Below are positions 24,705 to 34,004 of a DNA stretch of 64,000 nucleotides, in pieces. Made by a program: the position numbers and the translations under genes. The notes under the pieces are model-generated. The model saw nothing but the letters and a program-made list of their open reading frames with translations. It was not told the DNA's origin and made no database searches. Positions within the stretch are counted from its first letter, which is position 1. Each line of letters begins with the position of its first letter. Source of the DNA: Algoriphagus sediminis (GTDB lineage Bacteria > Bacteroidota > Bacteroidia > Cytophagales > Cyclobacteriaceae); assembly GCF_030403435.1 (NCBI RefSeq), contig NZ_JAUEPH010000005.1, positions 186,001 to 250,000 of the forward strand. The letters run 5' to 3'.

Positions 24705-25157
24705 ATGAGTTTAAAGCAGAAGATAGATAGTGAAATAAAGGCTGCAATGATCGCCAAAAATAAAACTAGGTTAACGGCTCTAAGGGCGGTAAAATCCATG
24801 ATTTTGCTGGAAGAGACTAAAGGAGGTGCAGGAGACGGGCTTTCTGAAGCTGATGAAATGAAGCTTCTGACTAAAGCAGCGAAACAAAGGAAAGATTCGG
24901 CAGCCATCTACAAGGAGCAAGGTCGAGAGGATTTGTTTGAAGTGGAAAACGCTGAGTTGGAAGTGATTCAGGAATTTCTACCGAAGGCCCTTTCCGAAGA
25001 GGAAGTGGAGCTGGCTGTTTCTACTATCATTGCTCAGACTGGTGCGGAAGGCATGAAAGATATGGGTAAGGTGATGGGAATTGCAAGTAAACAACTAGCG
25101 GGAAAAGCGGATGGCAAGATGATTGCTGATAAAGTCAAAGCACTATTATCTGCATAA
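24705..25157 (+). CDS. GatB/YqeY domain protein
   Basis: 150-residue protein of the YqeY family, related to the tRNA-binding tail of GatB; often proposed to help tRNA-dependent amidation or binding, but not settled. Visible: MSLKQKIDSEIKAAMIAKNK, TRLTALRAVKSMILLEE, RKDSAAIYKEQGREDL, QEFLPKALSEEEV and the C-terminal MGKVMGIASKQLAGKADGKM. The frame is open further upstream to 24309, but the homologous region starts at the ATG at 24705. The next gene follows after 1 base. Confidence 0.9.
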   Translation: MSLKQKIDSEIKAAMIAKNKTRLTALRAVKSMILLEETKGGAGDGLSEADEMKLLTKAAKQRKDSAAIYKEQGREDLFEVENAELEVIQEFLPKALSEEEVELAVSTIIAQTGAEGMKDMGKVMGIASKQLAGKADGKMIADKVKALLSA

Positions 25158-25158
25158 A

Positions 25159-25698
25159 TTGGAAATTATTGATGTTGTTATCTTAATCATCATTGGCCTG
25201 GGTGCTTTGGAGGGATTCAAAAAGGGTTTCCTCATGGGTATCATAGGCCTTTTTGGTTTTATTATAGCCATTATTTTGGCTTTCTATTTTATGGATACGA
25301 TGGCAGATTGGCTATCTGACAATGTCAAATCCTTAAATATAGGCTATCCCATCGTGGCCTTCTTTTTAATTTTTGTGCTAACCACATTATTGATCAATGG
25401 GGTAGGTTGGCTTCTGAAGAAAACAATGGAAACCGTCTTTCTTGGTTCCCTGGATAAAGTTGCTGGCCTGATGTTGGGAGTGGTTAGAGTCGCATTTTTT
25501 CTTAGCCTATTTCTATATATGGCTAATCTTTTTGATTTGGATTTACCCAAAGAATGGACTCGTAAAAGCCAGGCATTACCTTATATCGAACCGATTGCGC
25601 CATTCTTTGTGGATTTGTTAGATCCCTTTCTTCCTGTGATTCAGGAAACCTTAGATAAGATGGAAGAATTGGTCGAGGAATTCGCTGATCAAATCTAG
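25159..25698 (+). CDS. CvpA-family membrane protein
   Basis: 179-residue protein with four hydrophobic helices: LEIIDVVILIIIGLGALEG, FLMGIIGLFGFIIAIILAFY, IGYPIVAFFLIFVLTTLLI, and one near VVRVAFFLSLFLYM. Matches the CvpA family (colicin V production/purine-starvation protein in E. coli), whose role outside that host is unclear. I chose a TTG start at 25159 because it gives the family's usual first helix and places it 1 base after yqeY; an earlier TTG at 25123 would overlap yqeY. The stop codon overlaps the LolA-like gene's stop by four bases. Confidence 0.85.
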   Translation: MEIIDVVILIIIGLGALEGFKKGFLMGIIGLFGFIIAIILAFYFMDTMADWLSDNVKSLNIGYPIVAFFLIFVLTTLLINGVGWLLKKTMETVFLGSLDKVAGLMLGVVRVAFFLSLFLYMANLFDLDLPKEWTRKSQALPYIEPIAPFFVDLLDPFLPVIQETLDKMEELVEEFADQI

Positions 25699-26348
25699 CG
25701 AAGATCAATTACTTCCACACCCGGATGCTCTTTTGGATCAAAGGTGAAATAGTTGTTTTGGAAATTTGGTCCTTCCTGAAGATCCACGAAAGTATAAGCA
25801 AAGACAGTTCCCTGACCATCATGCATTTCCCAACCCATGAGGTTCTTGTTGGATTTATTGATGAAAAGGTTAACTCTTTCGAAAGGAGACCCTGACCGCA
25901 AAGCAATTAATTCAACAACCTGAACTGTCTGTCCCTGAAACTGCTTTTCGGCTTGCAGCCTGTAATCGAAGCCTTCTTCATACATCCTGTAGATGTTCGA
26001 AGGTGTGAGCTCACCTTCCATTTGGGTGACATCGTTGACGGTAACCTCCTTGTAAGTATCAGTCGAAATGAATGTCCAAACCGTCTTACCATTATTGAAT
26101 ATTTCCTGATCGGGAAGTTTTAGGCGATATTGTTCGCCCTTCACCGCTATCTCTCCTGTTTGCTTATCGCTGGTTCCGGCTGCATCCCTATATGTGAAAT
26201 CAAAATCAGCTTTGAACCCATTCATTGCTTGATATCTCTGGCTCATGGCATCTAGAACTTTCTTTGCCTGAGGATCTTTCTGAGCTTTGGCCTGAAAGGA
26301 CAAAAAGCTTAAAAACAATAGGAAAACGGGTAGAATAAACTTCTTCAT
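25695..26348 (-). CDS. LolA-like outer membrane lipoprotein carrier
   Basis: 217-residue exported protein with signal peptide (MKKFILPVFLLFLSFLSFQAKA). Mature start KDPQAKKVLDAMSQRYQAMNGFKADFDF and later KQTGEIAVKGEQYRL, NGKTVWTFI and LINKSNKNLMGWEMHDGQGT match LolA, which carries lipoproteins across the periplasm. It lies 29 bases downstream of ftsK, a pairing seen in many Bacteroidota. Name given as LolA-like because the family is divergent here. Confidence 0.85.
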   Translation of the reverse strand: MKKFILPVFLLFLSFLSFQAKAQKDPQAKKVLDAMSQRYQAMNGFKADFDFTYRDAAGTSDKQTGEIAVKGEQYRLKLPDQEIFNNGKTVWTFISTDTYKEVTVNDVTQMEGELTPSNIYRMYEEGFDYRLQAEKQFQGQTVQVVELIALRSGSPFERVNLFINKSNKNLMGWEMHDGQGTVFAYTFVDLQEGPNFQNNYFTFDPKEHPGVEVIDLR

Positions 26349-26377
26349 GGATTGTAAGTCGAGCTTAAAATTCGACC

Positions 26378-28840
26378 CTACAAACTATTCAATAACTGTT
26401 CCAAACTGGCTTCATCCTGGATGAGTACTTCTCGGGCTTTTGAACCTTCAAAAGAACCGACTACACCTGCGGCCTCCAGCTGATCAATGATCCGCCCGGC
26501 CCGGTTATAACCAAGTTTGAGTTTACGTTGAATTAGGGATGTACTTCCCTGCTGATGCATGACGATAAGCTTCGCGGCATCATCAAAAAGTGGGTCTCTG
26601 TCCGACAGGTCCACTTCCCCAATACTGCTGTCTCCGTCTTCACCTTCGTATTCGGGAAGTAAATAGGCATCGGGATAGCCTTTTTGCTCACCGATCCAAT
26701 CACAAATGGCATCAACCTCAGGAGTGTCCAGGAAAGCACACTGAAGTCGTGTCATTTCTGAACCCTGGGAAAGAAGCATATCTCCCATCCCAATTAATTG
26801 ATCTGCACCCCCTGCATCCAGAATCGTTCTGGAGTCAATTTTAGAGGTAACTCTGAAAGAAAGTCTGGCTGGGAAATTCGCCTTGATTATTCCGGTGATC
26901 ACATTTACAGATGGTCTTTGCGTCGCCACTACCAGGTGAATCCCTATTGCCCTGGCAAGCTGTGCCAGTCTTGCAATTGGTCCTTCAATTTCTTTTCCAG
27001 CCGTCATCATCAGGTCCGCAAGTTCATCAATGACCAGGACGATGTATGGCATGTATTTATGGCCTTTTTCGGGGTTTAATTTCCGAGCGATGAACTTCGC
27101 ATTGTACTCTTTCAAATTTCTGGCTCCGGCATCCTTTAGCAAATTATACCTGTTATCCATTTCGATACAAAGGGAATTCAGGGTGTAAATCACCTTTTTA
27201 GTATCAGTGATGATGGCCTCTTCTGAGCCAGGAAGTTTCGCTAAAAAGTGCCTTTCAATTTTGTTGAAAAGCGACAATTCCACCTTCTTTGGATCGACCA
27301 GGACAAACTTCAACTGGGCTGGATGTTTTTTGTAGATTAAAGAAGCCAGAATCATATTTAAGCCAACGGATTTACCTTGCCCCGTAGCACCAGCCATAAG
27401 GAGGTGGGGCATTTTAGCCAAATCCCCCACAAACACTTCATTCGAAATGGTTTTACCCAAGGCTATGGGAAGGTCCTTATCTGACCTGAGGAATTTTTCC
27501 GTACTCAATACTGCTCTCGCAGGCACAAGCTCTCTGTTTTTATTTGGTACTTCTATACCGATTGTTCCCTTTCCAGGAATCGGGGCGATGATTCTGATCC
27601 CAAGTGCAGCCAGGCTTAGCGCTATGTCATCTTCCAGGTTTTTGATTTTGGAGATTTTTACCCCAGGTTCTGGAACAATTTCGTAGAGGGTTACAGTCGG
27701 TCCTATAGTCGCTTTAATCTCCTGAATTCCGATTTTAAAGTTTTCCAGGGTCTCGACTATTTTATTTTTATTGTCCTCAAGTTCCTGGCGAGTTACCGTT
27801 ACTTTTTGAAGGTCATATTCATTCAGGAGGTCAAGCGTCGGATATTGGTACTTTGCCAGGTCCAATGTTGGATCATAAGCGTCCAGATTTTCTACTTCCT
27901 CAGCCGTTTTCTCTTCCTGAGTTTTATTGATTGAAAATGCCTTCTCTTTGGAGTCTTCTTTTTCTTCGATCTCCTGAAGTAGATTTACTTCGGATAGCTC
28001 GATTTCTTTCTTCGGAGTCTTTGTCTCAGGTTTCTCTTCAGTTTTTATCTCCCAGAGTGACCCATCATCCTCGATTTCTTCCTCTTCTTCTTTCTCCTCT
28101 TTTTCATTTATGTCATCGAATGGATTGGCACCAGCCAAAGGCTCAATAGGTTCCATATCTGGAACTTCAGGATCACTCAAATCGCCTTCATGAACAGTTT
28201 TACTGGAAAACCATTCGAGCTGATTGATGTCAAAGAAAAAGATAGAAAATATCAATAATGACCCACCTAACAGAATGAAGGTACCCCAGCTGAGGAAGTC
28301 CGCTGAAAGCTTTGCTAATTCATAACCAAAACCACCTGAAAGAAAACTCCAGTAGGAATACCCTTGGACCAAAATGACAATATACCCTGTAAGCAATCCA
28401 AGCCAAAATGTGAAGAATAAGGCAAAGGAAGCATACCTGGGTAAAGACATAATGGAGGTCTTGAATGCCATTTTCACTCCCAGAATAAAAAAGAATGGCG
28501 GAATCAGAAATGCTGCAATTCCAAACCAGCGATAGATTAAAAGATGCCCGGCCTTTGCCCCTAAATATCCAAGCCAATTACTCGACTCTCTGGCAGCCTC
28601 CCGAATAGGCTCCCCATCCCCATTCATGACTAAGCTTTGGTCCTCCGGACCATTCAATAAGTAACTGATAAAGGCAATAAATAGGAAAAGTGCCACAGAA
28701 ATCAGAATCACCCCAAGGGTCAGAACCACTTTAGAACTACCAAATTTTGGCATGGAAAAACCTTTCTTTTCCGATTTTGTGGTTTTACGGGATTCTCCTT
28801 TTTTTCTGAATGTATTTGATCGGGGCTTATTTGCGGCCAT
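26378..28840 (-). CDS. ftsK: DNA translocase FtsK
   Basis: 820-residue septal DNA pump that clears chromosome termini and activates XerCD recombination. N-terminal basic segment, four membrane helices (about 35-190), an acidic linker (about 225-320), then the motor: Walker A GATGQGKSVG, Walker B LVIDELADLMM, and ATQRPSVNVITG. The C-terminal winged-helix gamma domain (STSLIQRKLKLGYNRAGRII) should read KOPS sites. Placed between pyrD and the lolA-like gene, with xerD further upstream in the same direction. Confidence 0.97.
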   Translation of the reverse strand: MAANKPRSNTFRKKGESRKTTKSEKKGFSMPKFGSSKVVLTLGVILISVALFLFIAFISYLLNGPEDQSLVMNGDGEPIREAARESSNWLGYLGAKAGHLLIYRWFGIAAFLIPPFFFILGVKMAFKTSIMSLPRYASFALFFTFWLGLLTGYIVILVQGYSYWSFLSGGFGYELAKLSADFLSWGTFILLGGSLLIFSIFFFDINQLEWFSSKTVHEGDLSDPEVPDMEPIEPLAGANPFDDINEKEEKEEEEEIEDDGSLWEIKTEEKPETKTPKKEIELSEVNLLQEIEEKEDSKEKAFSINKTQEEKTAEEVENLDAYDPTLDLAKYQYPTLDLLNEYDLQKVTVTRQELEDNKNKIVETLENFKIGIQEIKATIGPTVTLYEIVPEPGVKISKIKNLEDDIALSLAALGIRIIAPIPGKGTIGIEVPNKNRELVPARAVLSTEKFLRSDKDLPIALGKTISNEVFVGDLAKMPHLLMAGATGQGKSVGLNMILASLIYKKHPAQLKFVLVDPKKVELSLFNKIERHFLAKLPGSEEAIITDTKKVIYTLNSLCIEMDNRYNLLKDAGARNLKEYNAKFIARKLNPEKGHKYMPYIVLVIDELADLMMTAGKEIEGPIARLAQLARAIGIHLVVATQRPSVNVITGIIKANFPARLSFRVTSKIDSRTILDAGGADQLIGMGDMLLSQGSEMTRLQCAFLDTPEVDAICDWIGEQKGYPDAYLLPEYEGEDGDSSIGEVDLSDRDPLFDDAAKLIVMHQQGSTSLIQRKLKLGYNRAGRIIDQLEAAGVVGSFEGSKAREVLIQDEASLEQLLNSL

Positions 28841-28883
28841 GTATGTGGTTCAAGTGCTGATGAATGATAGAGTTCTGGCTAAA

Positions 28884-28914
28884 CAAATATAGTTTAGCTC
28901 GAAAAATAAGCCAA
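28884..28914 (-). promoter_or_regulatory. Promoter of ftsK (TTG -33, N19, TATATTTG -7)
   Basis: Minus-strand TATATTTG (28884-28891) preceded by TTGG (28911-28914) with 19 bases between: the best two-part Bacteroidota promoter I found in the window. The -33 part lies within the end of pyrD. It is 44 bases upstream of the ftsK ATG. Confidence 0.6.
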
Positions 28915-29934
28915 TATGCCTTTTTTAATTCGCTTGATTAACCCAGGACCCTCATAAATCATGCCCGAGTACACTTGAATGAGGGAAGCGCCTGCCTCAA
29001 GCTTCTCGATGGCATCTTCTGGAGAAGAAATTCCTCCCACTCCGACTATGGGGAATGCCCCGGAGGACTTCGTGTGAAGGTACCGTATCACTTCGGTACT
29101 TCTAGACTTTAAAACCTTTCCGCTTACACCTCCCGCTCCAATCGCCTCCACTTGGTTTGGGTCAGTTTTAAGTTGGCTCCTATCTATGGTAGTATTTGTA
29201 GCGATCACACCATCTATTTTGGTATCCAAAACGATTTCTACTATATCATCCAACTGCCCATCAGTAAGGTCAGGGGCTATTTTTAAAAGGATAGGCTTTG
29301 GATTAGACTTGGCATCATTGGCTTCTTTTACCGCGGTGAGCAAAGCTTTCAAAGGCTCTTTTTCCTGGAGGTCCCGAAGATTAGGTGTGTTCGGTGAGCT
29401 CACATTTACCACGAAATAATCCACCCAGGGGTGTAGTTTTTCCAGGCAATACAGATAATCATCGATGGCATTTTCGTTCGGGGTTACTTTGTTTTTACCA
29501 ATGTTACCACCCACGATTACGTCCGATTTCCTTTTTCGTAACCGTTCCACTGCATCCAAGACTCCTCCATTGTTAAAGCCCATTCTATTTATAAGAGACT
29601 CATCTTCAGGAAGTCTGAAAAGTCTGGGTTGCGGATTACCAGCTTGCGGTTTTGGAGTCAATGTCCCAATCTCAATGAAGCCAAAACCCAACATCGCCAT
29701 CTCGTCAATGAGCCTGGCATCTTTATCGAATCCAGCAGCGAGTCCAACCGGATTTTTGAAAGTCAAACCAAAAACTTTCCTTTCGAGCCTTGGATCGTCG
29801 AATTCAAAACTTGATTTGACCACATCCTTAACCAATGGAAGATTAAAGCCGAATTTGGTGAGGTCAAATGTGATATAGTGAGCGTCTTCAGGTTTCTTTA
29901 AGAAAAGGAGGGGTTTGAGGAGAGACTTGTACAC
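28894..29934 (-). CDS. pyrD: Quinone-dependent dihydroorotate dehydrogenase (class 2)
   Basis: FMN enzyme of pyrimidine synthesis that passes electrons to the quinone pool. 346 residues from a GTG start; the N-terminal membrane-associating segment ([20 protein letters not shown]) marks class 2. FMN and substrate motifs: [38 protein letters not shown] and [16 protein letters not shown] with the catalytic Ser. Lies 47 bases after xerD and 53 before ftsK. Confidence 0.95.
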   Translation of the reverse strand: MYKSLLKPLLFLKKPEDAHYITFDLTKFGFNLPLVKDVVKSSFEFDDPRLERKVFGLTFKNPVGLAAGFDKDARLIDEMAMLGFGFIEIGTLTPKPQAGNPQPRLFRLPEDESLINRMGFNNGGVLDAVERLRKRKSDVIVGGNIGKNKVTPNENAIDDYLYCLEKLHPWVDYFVVNVSSPNTPNLRDLQEKEPLKALLTAVKEANDAKSNPKPILLKIAPDLTDGQLDDIVEIVLDTKIDGVIATNTTIDRSQLKTDPNQVEAIGAGGVSGKVLKSRSTEVIRYLHTKSSGAFPIVGVGGISSPEDAIEKLEAGASLIQVYSGMIYEGPGLIKRIKKGILAYFSS

Positions 29935-29955
29935 GAGTCAGATTTTTGCGTTTGG

Positions 29956-29963
29956 CAAATTTA
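29956..29963 (-). promoter_or_regulatory. -7 promoter element of pyrD
   Basis: TAAATTTG on the minus strand, 22 bases upstream of the GTG start. No clear -33 TTG. Confidence 0.4.
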
Positions 29964-29981
29964 TGAAAACTAGACTTAGTC

Positions 29982-30887
29982 TCACCTCCTGGGATGAAAT
30001 TCTGTTAGTACCTGACGTAAGTAATCTCTATCCAGATGAGTGTATATTTCCGTAGTGGTTATGCTCTCATGCCCAAGCATCTCTTGAACGGCCCTGAGGT
30101 CAGCTCCCCCTTCTATCAAGTGGGTGGCAAATGAATGTCGAAAGGTATGCGGGCTTATGTTTTTATCGATTCCGGCCTTTTTAGCAGTTTTTTTGATAAT
30201 TAAAAATATCATGACCCGGCTGAGCTTTTTACCTCTCCGGTTTAGAAAAACAAATTCTTCATGACCTATGGCCGGTTTCTGGTGAACCCGAATTTCCTTT
30301 TGATAAATCTTGAGGTATTTCATCGCATCCTGACCGATAGGAACCAGCCGTTCCTTATTTCCTTTCCCTATCACTCTCAAAAAGCCGATGTCTTCAAATA
30401 TTTGACCTAATTTCAATTCGGTCAACTCTGAAACTCGCAAGCCTGAACTGTATAGCATTTCTAAAATTGCCCGGTTTCTGTGTCCTTCAGGTTCACCAAG
30501 TGGAATAGCTTCCAGGAGTTTTTCGATCTCTGGATAGCTAAGCGTATCCGGAAGTTTTCTTCCCAGTTTTGGGGCCTCCAGAAGCTGTGCAGGATCCTCA
30601 GAAATTTCATCTTCATACGTCAGGTATTTGTAGAAAGCTTTAATTCCTGAAATCACCCGGGCCTGAGTATAATCTGAGATTCCGATACTCCCCAGTTCAT
30701 TCACAAATCTCCTAAGGTGTTCTAGCTCCAGGCCCAAAGGACTCTTACCCTCAAAGTTTTGGCTTGCAAACTTTGCCAGTTTATTGACATCTCGAGTGTA
30801 GGCGAGAATGGAATTCTCACTTAATGACCTTTCCAATTTGAGGTAATGGCGAAAGCGTTTGATGTAAATTTCCCAGGATTTGTCCAT
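29982..30887 (-). CDS. xerD: Site-specific tyrosine recombinase XerD
   Basis: 301-residue tyrosine recombinase for chromosome dimer resolution at dif. The N-terminal SAM-like DNA-binding domain is present (FRHYLKLERSLSENSILAYTRDV). The catalytic set is complete: Arg in SSGLRVSELTEL, His and Arg in HTFRHSFATHL, His in MLGHESITTTEIYTHLD, and Tyr in EIYTH. It is transcribed toward pyrD and ftsK, whose product activates Xer recombination. No dif site was located in the window. Confidence 0.94.
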   Translation of the reverse strand: MDKSWEIYIKRFRHYLKLERSLSENSILAYTRDVNKLAKFASQNFEGKSPLGLELEHLRRFVNELGSIGISDYTQARVISGIKAFYKYLTYEDEISEDPAQLLEAPKLGRKLPDTLSYPEIEKLLEAIPLGEPEGHRNRAILEMLYSSGLRVSELTELKLGQIFEDIGFLRVIGKGNKERLVPIGQDAMKYLKIYQKEIRVHQKPAIGHEEFVFLNRRGKKLSRVMIFLIIKKTAKKAGIDKNISPHTFRHSFATHLIEGGADLRAVQEMLGHESITTTEIYTHLDRDYLRQVLTEFHPRR

Positions 30888-31002
30888 TTCTTATCACTAA
30901 GTAAAAAATAGATCCGGATTTTGGTAGGTTCAAATGTCAAATGATGAATACTTACCCAAAGGAATCTTTTAACTTTATAGCAGTAATCGAACCAATCCTG
31001 TT

Positions 31003-31416
31003 TTGAAGATCCAAATTATCAATGGCCCCAACCTGAACCTCCTGGGAACCCGAGAACCTGAGGTTTACGGAAGCACCAGTTTTGAAGAGTATTTCGAGCA
31101 ACTCAAATATGCTTTTCCTCGGGTAGAACTTCATTATTTCCAAAGCAATATCGAGGGGGAATTAATTGATAAGATTCACAAAGTCGGATTCTCCTATGAT
31201 GCCATTCTTCTAAATGCTGGAGGCTATACGCATACTTCTGTAGCCATTTCTGATGCGATTGCCGGGATAGAAACGCCGGTTTTGGAAGTTCATATTTCAA
31301 ATATTTATAAGCGTGAGGAGTTCAGGCACAAGAGTATTATTTCAAAAGAATGTGTGGGCATGATTTCCGGCTTAGGCCTGAAGGGCTACGATCTAGGAAT
31401 TCAATATTTTCTTTAA
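31003..31416 (+). CDS. aroQ: Type II 3-dehydroquinate dehydratase
   Basis: Third step of the shikimate pathway (3-dehydroquinate to 3-dehydroshikimate). 137 residues from a TTG start giving MKIQIINGPNLNLLGTREPEVYG; catalytic Tyr lies in that N-terminal loop region and His in HISNIYKREEFRHKS. The NAGGYTHTSVAISDAI segment is typical of AroQ. No competing ATG gives the conserved N-terminus. The next gene begins 11 bases later. Confidence 0.94.
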   Translation: MKIQIINGPNLNLLGTREPEVYGSTSFEEYFEQLKYAFPRVELHYFQSNIEGELIDKIHKVGFSYDAILLNAGGYTHTSVAISDAIAGIETPVLEVHISNIYKREEFRHKSIISKECVGMISGLGLKGYDLGIQYFL

Positions 31417-31427
31417 ACCTATTTTCC

Positions 31428-32483
31428 ATGTTGACTTTTGCTGCTGGACCATCTAAGGTCTATGAATCTGTTCCCAAATATCTGCAGGATGCATATTCTG
31501 AAGGAATCCTCAGTGCTAATCATAGGAGTGATCAATTTATGCGGCTTTATCAGGAGGCCGAAAGCCTGATGAAAGAAAAGCTACATATGCCTGATGATTA
31601 TAAGCTTTTATTCACCTCTTCCGCCACCGAAAATTGGGAGATAATTTCACAGTCCATCGTAGAATCAGCCAGCTTTCATATTTATTCCGGCTCCTTCGGA
31701 GCAAAGTGGATAAAGTTTGCTCAGCATATAAATCCCAAAAGCGCTGGGCAAAAAATTGCTGCGAATGAAGAAATAGACGTTCCAGAATTAAGCATTCCAG
31801 AAGACTATGATTTGATTGCTATCACTCAAAATGAAACGTCAAATGCTTCTCAGGTCCCAATGGCCAAGCTGGAAGAAATCAGGGATAAATTTCCTGAAAA
31901 GCTGATTGCTGTGGATACCACTTCTTCGATGGCTGGCATCGAGCTCAAATTTGAGCTTGCAGATTTTTGGTATGCCTCCGTTCAAAAATGCTTTGGGTTG
32001 CCAGCTGGTCTTGGGTTATTGATTCTTTCCCCAAGTGCTATTGAAAAGGCCGAAAGCAAAGGAGAATCTGGACGGTACAACAGTCTCAGCTTCATGCTCG
32101 AAAATGCACGTGGGTACCAGACGCATTACACCCCAAATGTCCTTGGAATTTATTTATTGAACAGAGTGCTGAAGGATATGCCTGAGATTCAGCATTTTGA
32201 CCAGGCGCTTCGTGAGCGAATGAAGAAGCTTGAAGATTGTATCATTGGGACAAAAAGTCTTCGCCTTCTAGTAGATAATGCCACTACCCGTAGCACCACA
32301 GTTCTTGGGGTGGCAGGCCTTGAGGAGACTATAAAGAAAGTGAAGTCTGCGGCATTAGACCAAGGCTTTCAATTGGGGAGTGGTTATGGACCTTTGAAAC
32401 CAACTTCTTTTCGAATTGCCAATTTCCCTGCTATTACTGATCAGGAGATGGATGGGTTAATGGACTTTTTGGTGGCTTACTAG
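31428..32483 (+). CDS. SerC-like class V aminotransferase
   Basis: PLP-dependent transferase of 351 residues resembling phosphoserine aminotransferase. Visible: FAAGPSKVYESVPKYL, LFTSSATENWE, and the PLP-lysine region ADFWYASVQKCFGLPAGLG. Short compared with E. coli SerC (about 360), but the fold appears complete. The frame is open upstream to 31350, overlapping aroQ; the start at 31428 matches the family N-terminus. Substrate could be phosphoserine or another amino acid; no serA or serB neighbours it. Confidence 0.78.
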   Translation: MLTFAAGPSKVYESVPKYLQDAYSEGILSANHRSDQFMRLYQEAESLMKEKLHMPDDYKLLFTSSATENWEIISQSIVESASFHIYSGSFGAKWIKFAQHINPKSAGQKIAANEEIDVPELSIPEDYDLIAITQNETSNASQVPMAKLEEIRDKFPEKLIAVDTTSSMAGIELKFELADFWYASVQKCFGLPAGLGLLILSPSAIEKAESKGESGRYNSLSFMLENARGYQTHYTPNVLGIYLLNRVLKDMPEIQHFDQALRERMKKLEDCIIGTKSLRLLVDNATTRSTTVLGVAGLEETIKKVKSAALDQGFQLGSGYGPLKPTSFRIANFPAITDQEMDGLMDFLVAY

Positions 32484-32503
32484 TTTTCTCTAATTTGAAA
32501 ATT

Positions 32504-32797
32504 ATGTGGAAAGGAAATGATATTGAGGCTATACCTAACAGGTCCTCAAGAATAAAAAAATGGGAAAGATATCTGTTTTTGCCCATTCTACCTTTCTTAG
32601 GTGCGGCGTTTACCTTAGAATCAAAAATTTGGCTACAACTTCCTCTTATATATGCAATTTCGGCCCAAGTAGTAACCTATTTCTTATACAAAAAGGAGGG
32701 AAGGGGAAAGGAGTTTTTAATCCGAATGTCGGTTCCCATGATGTCAAGCATCCTTGTGTTCGGGTATTTTGTTTGGATTTATTTTTATAAGTCTTAA
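32504..32797 (+). CDS. Small hypothetical membrane protein
   Basis: I do not recognise a family. 97 residues with about three hydrophobic helices (YLFLPILPFLGAAFTL, WLQLPLIYAISAQVVTYFLY, MSVPMMSSILVFGYFVWIYFY) separated by basic loops. The ATG at 32504 is preferred over a TTG at 32495. It lies 20 bases after the aminotransferase gene, so may be cotranscribed; no terminator is visible after it. Confidence 0.5.
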   Translation: MWKGNDIEAIPNRSSRIKKWERYLFLPILPFLGAAFTLESKIWLQLPLIYAISAQVVTYFLYKKEGRGKEFLIRMSVPMMSSILVFGYFVWIYFYKS

Positions 32798-32883
32798 TCA
32801 TACATTCAAAATCTTCTCAATGGATTTTCTATCATTAATAATTCCATAAACTTTCTTTCTTTCCTTTCTGCAAAAGAAATATC

Positions 32884-32891
32884 TACATTTG
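32884..32891 (+). promoter_or_regulatory. -7 promoter element close to the marC start
   Basis: TACATTTG matches TAnnTTTG and ends only 4 bases before the marC ATG at 32896. A start point 5-7 bases downstream would fall on or next to the ATG, so marC may be nearly leaderless, or this may be a chance match. Confidence 0.35.
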
Positions 32892-32895
32892 CGGC

Positions 32896-33468
32896 ATGTT
32901 TGATCTCAAGGAAATTTTATCCGTGTCGCTTATCCTGTTTTCGGTGATAGATATACTCGGTTCTATACCGATTATCATCAATTTGAGACAGAAGATTGGA
33001 CATGTTCAGTCTGGGAAAGCTACACTGGTTGCAGGGCTTTTGATGATTCTTTTTCTGGTTGCAGGGGAATCTATTTTAGGTCTTTTTGGGATAGGTGTGG
33101 AGGATTTTGCTATAGCAGGTGCCTTGATAATTTTTGCACTTGGAGCGGAGATGATCCTAGGGATCGAACTTTTTAAACCTGATCCTGACGCTACTGCAGG
33201 GGCCTCGATCGTCCCTATTGCATTTCCCTTGATTGCCGGTGCCGGAACTTTAACCACCATCCTTACCCTTAAGGCAGAATTTCATCAAATCAACATAGCC
33301 ATTGGGATTGTATTAAATCTTGCTTTGGTTTATGTGGTTCTGAAAAGCACTAATTGGCTGGAGCGAAAGCTGGGTAAAACTGGACTTGATGTTCTAAGAA
33401 GAATTTTTGGAATTATTCTACTTTCCATAGCAGTCAAAATTTTCAAAACAAACGTCTTTCCAACTTAA
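32896..33468 (+). CDS. MarC-family membrane protein
   Basis: 190-residue membrane protein with six hydrophobic helices, starting ILSVSLILFSVIDILGSIPIII and including the family's VGKXSLVAG-like LFGIGVEDFAIAGALIIFALG stretch and IPIAFPLIAGAGTLTTI. MarC homologues (UPF0056) have no settled function; the earlier link to multidrug resistance was not upheld. rnhA follows after 48 bases. Confidence 0.85.
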   Translation: MFDLKEILSVSLILFSVIDILGSIPIIINLRQKIGHVQSGKATLVAGLLMILFLVAGESILGLFGIGVEDFAIAGALIIFALGAEMILGIELFKPDPDATAGASIVPIAFPLIAGAGTLTTILTLKAEFHQINIAIGIVLNLALVYVVLKSTNWLERKLGKTGLDVLRRIFGIILLSIAVKIFKTNVFPT

Positions 33469-33516
33469 GCCTGGATTGCTTTTGCTTCCCACAGGCATTA
33501 TGATTTTCTTTGACCG

Positions 33517-33969
33517 ATGGTAGTAATTTACACAGATGGAGCGGCCAAAGGCAATCCTGGACCTGGTGGGTATGGAGCAGTATTGAAATTCGGAAAGCAT
33601 AGAAAAGAACTTTCCGAAGGCTTTCGTTTAACCACCAATAACAGGATGGAGCTTCTTGCTGTGATCAAAGCATTAGAGGCTCTTAAGCATGCTGACTACC
33701 AGGTGGAAATCTATTCCGACAGCAAATATGTGGTAGACGCTATTGAAAAAGGTTGGCTTTGGGGCTGGCAAAAAAAAGGCTTCAAAGGCAAGAAAAATCC
33801 AGATCTTTGGCAGAAATATATCCCCCTACACATGAAGTTCAAGCCCAAGTACCATTGGGTAAAAGGACACGCAGGGAACATTGAAAACGAACGTTGTGAT
33901 CAGTTGGCAGTTGAGGCAGCTGAAGGAATGCAGCTCAAAGTTGATCAAGGGTACGAAAACCAGAATTAA
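33517..33969 (+). CDS. rnhA: Ribonuclease HI
   Basis: Degrades RNA in RNA-DNA hybrids; removes R-loops and primers. 150 residues with the four acidic catalytic residues in place: Asp in IYTDGAAKGNPGPGGYG, Glu in NRMELLAVIKALE, Asp in IYSDSKYVVDAI, and Asp in ENERCDQLAVEAA. The VKGHAGNIENERCD segment carries the conserved His. Converges on the isomerase gene with a 35-base gap. Confidence 0.95.
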   Translation: MVVIYTDGAAKGNPGPGGYGAVLKFGKHRKELSEGFRLTTNNRMELLAVIKALEALKHADYQVEIYSDSKYVVDAIEKGWLWGWQKKGFKGKKNPDLWQKYIPLHMKFKPKYHWVKGHAGNIENERCDQLAVEAAEGMQLKVDQGYENQN

Positions 33970-34004
33970 ATTCTGAAAATTGAATCCCTTTTCCTCAAAT
34001 TCGA

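Noticed and set aside
31350-31427. Upstream extension of the SerC-like aminotransferase into aroQ.
   Set aside because: The extra 26 residues are frame-shifted aroQ sequence; the family N-terminus begins at 31428.
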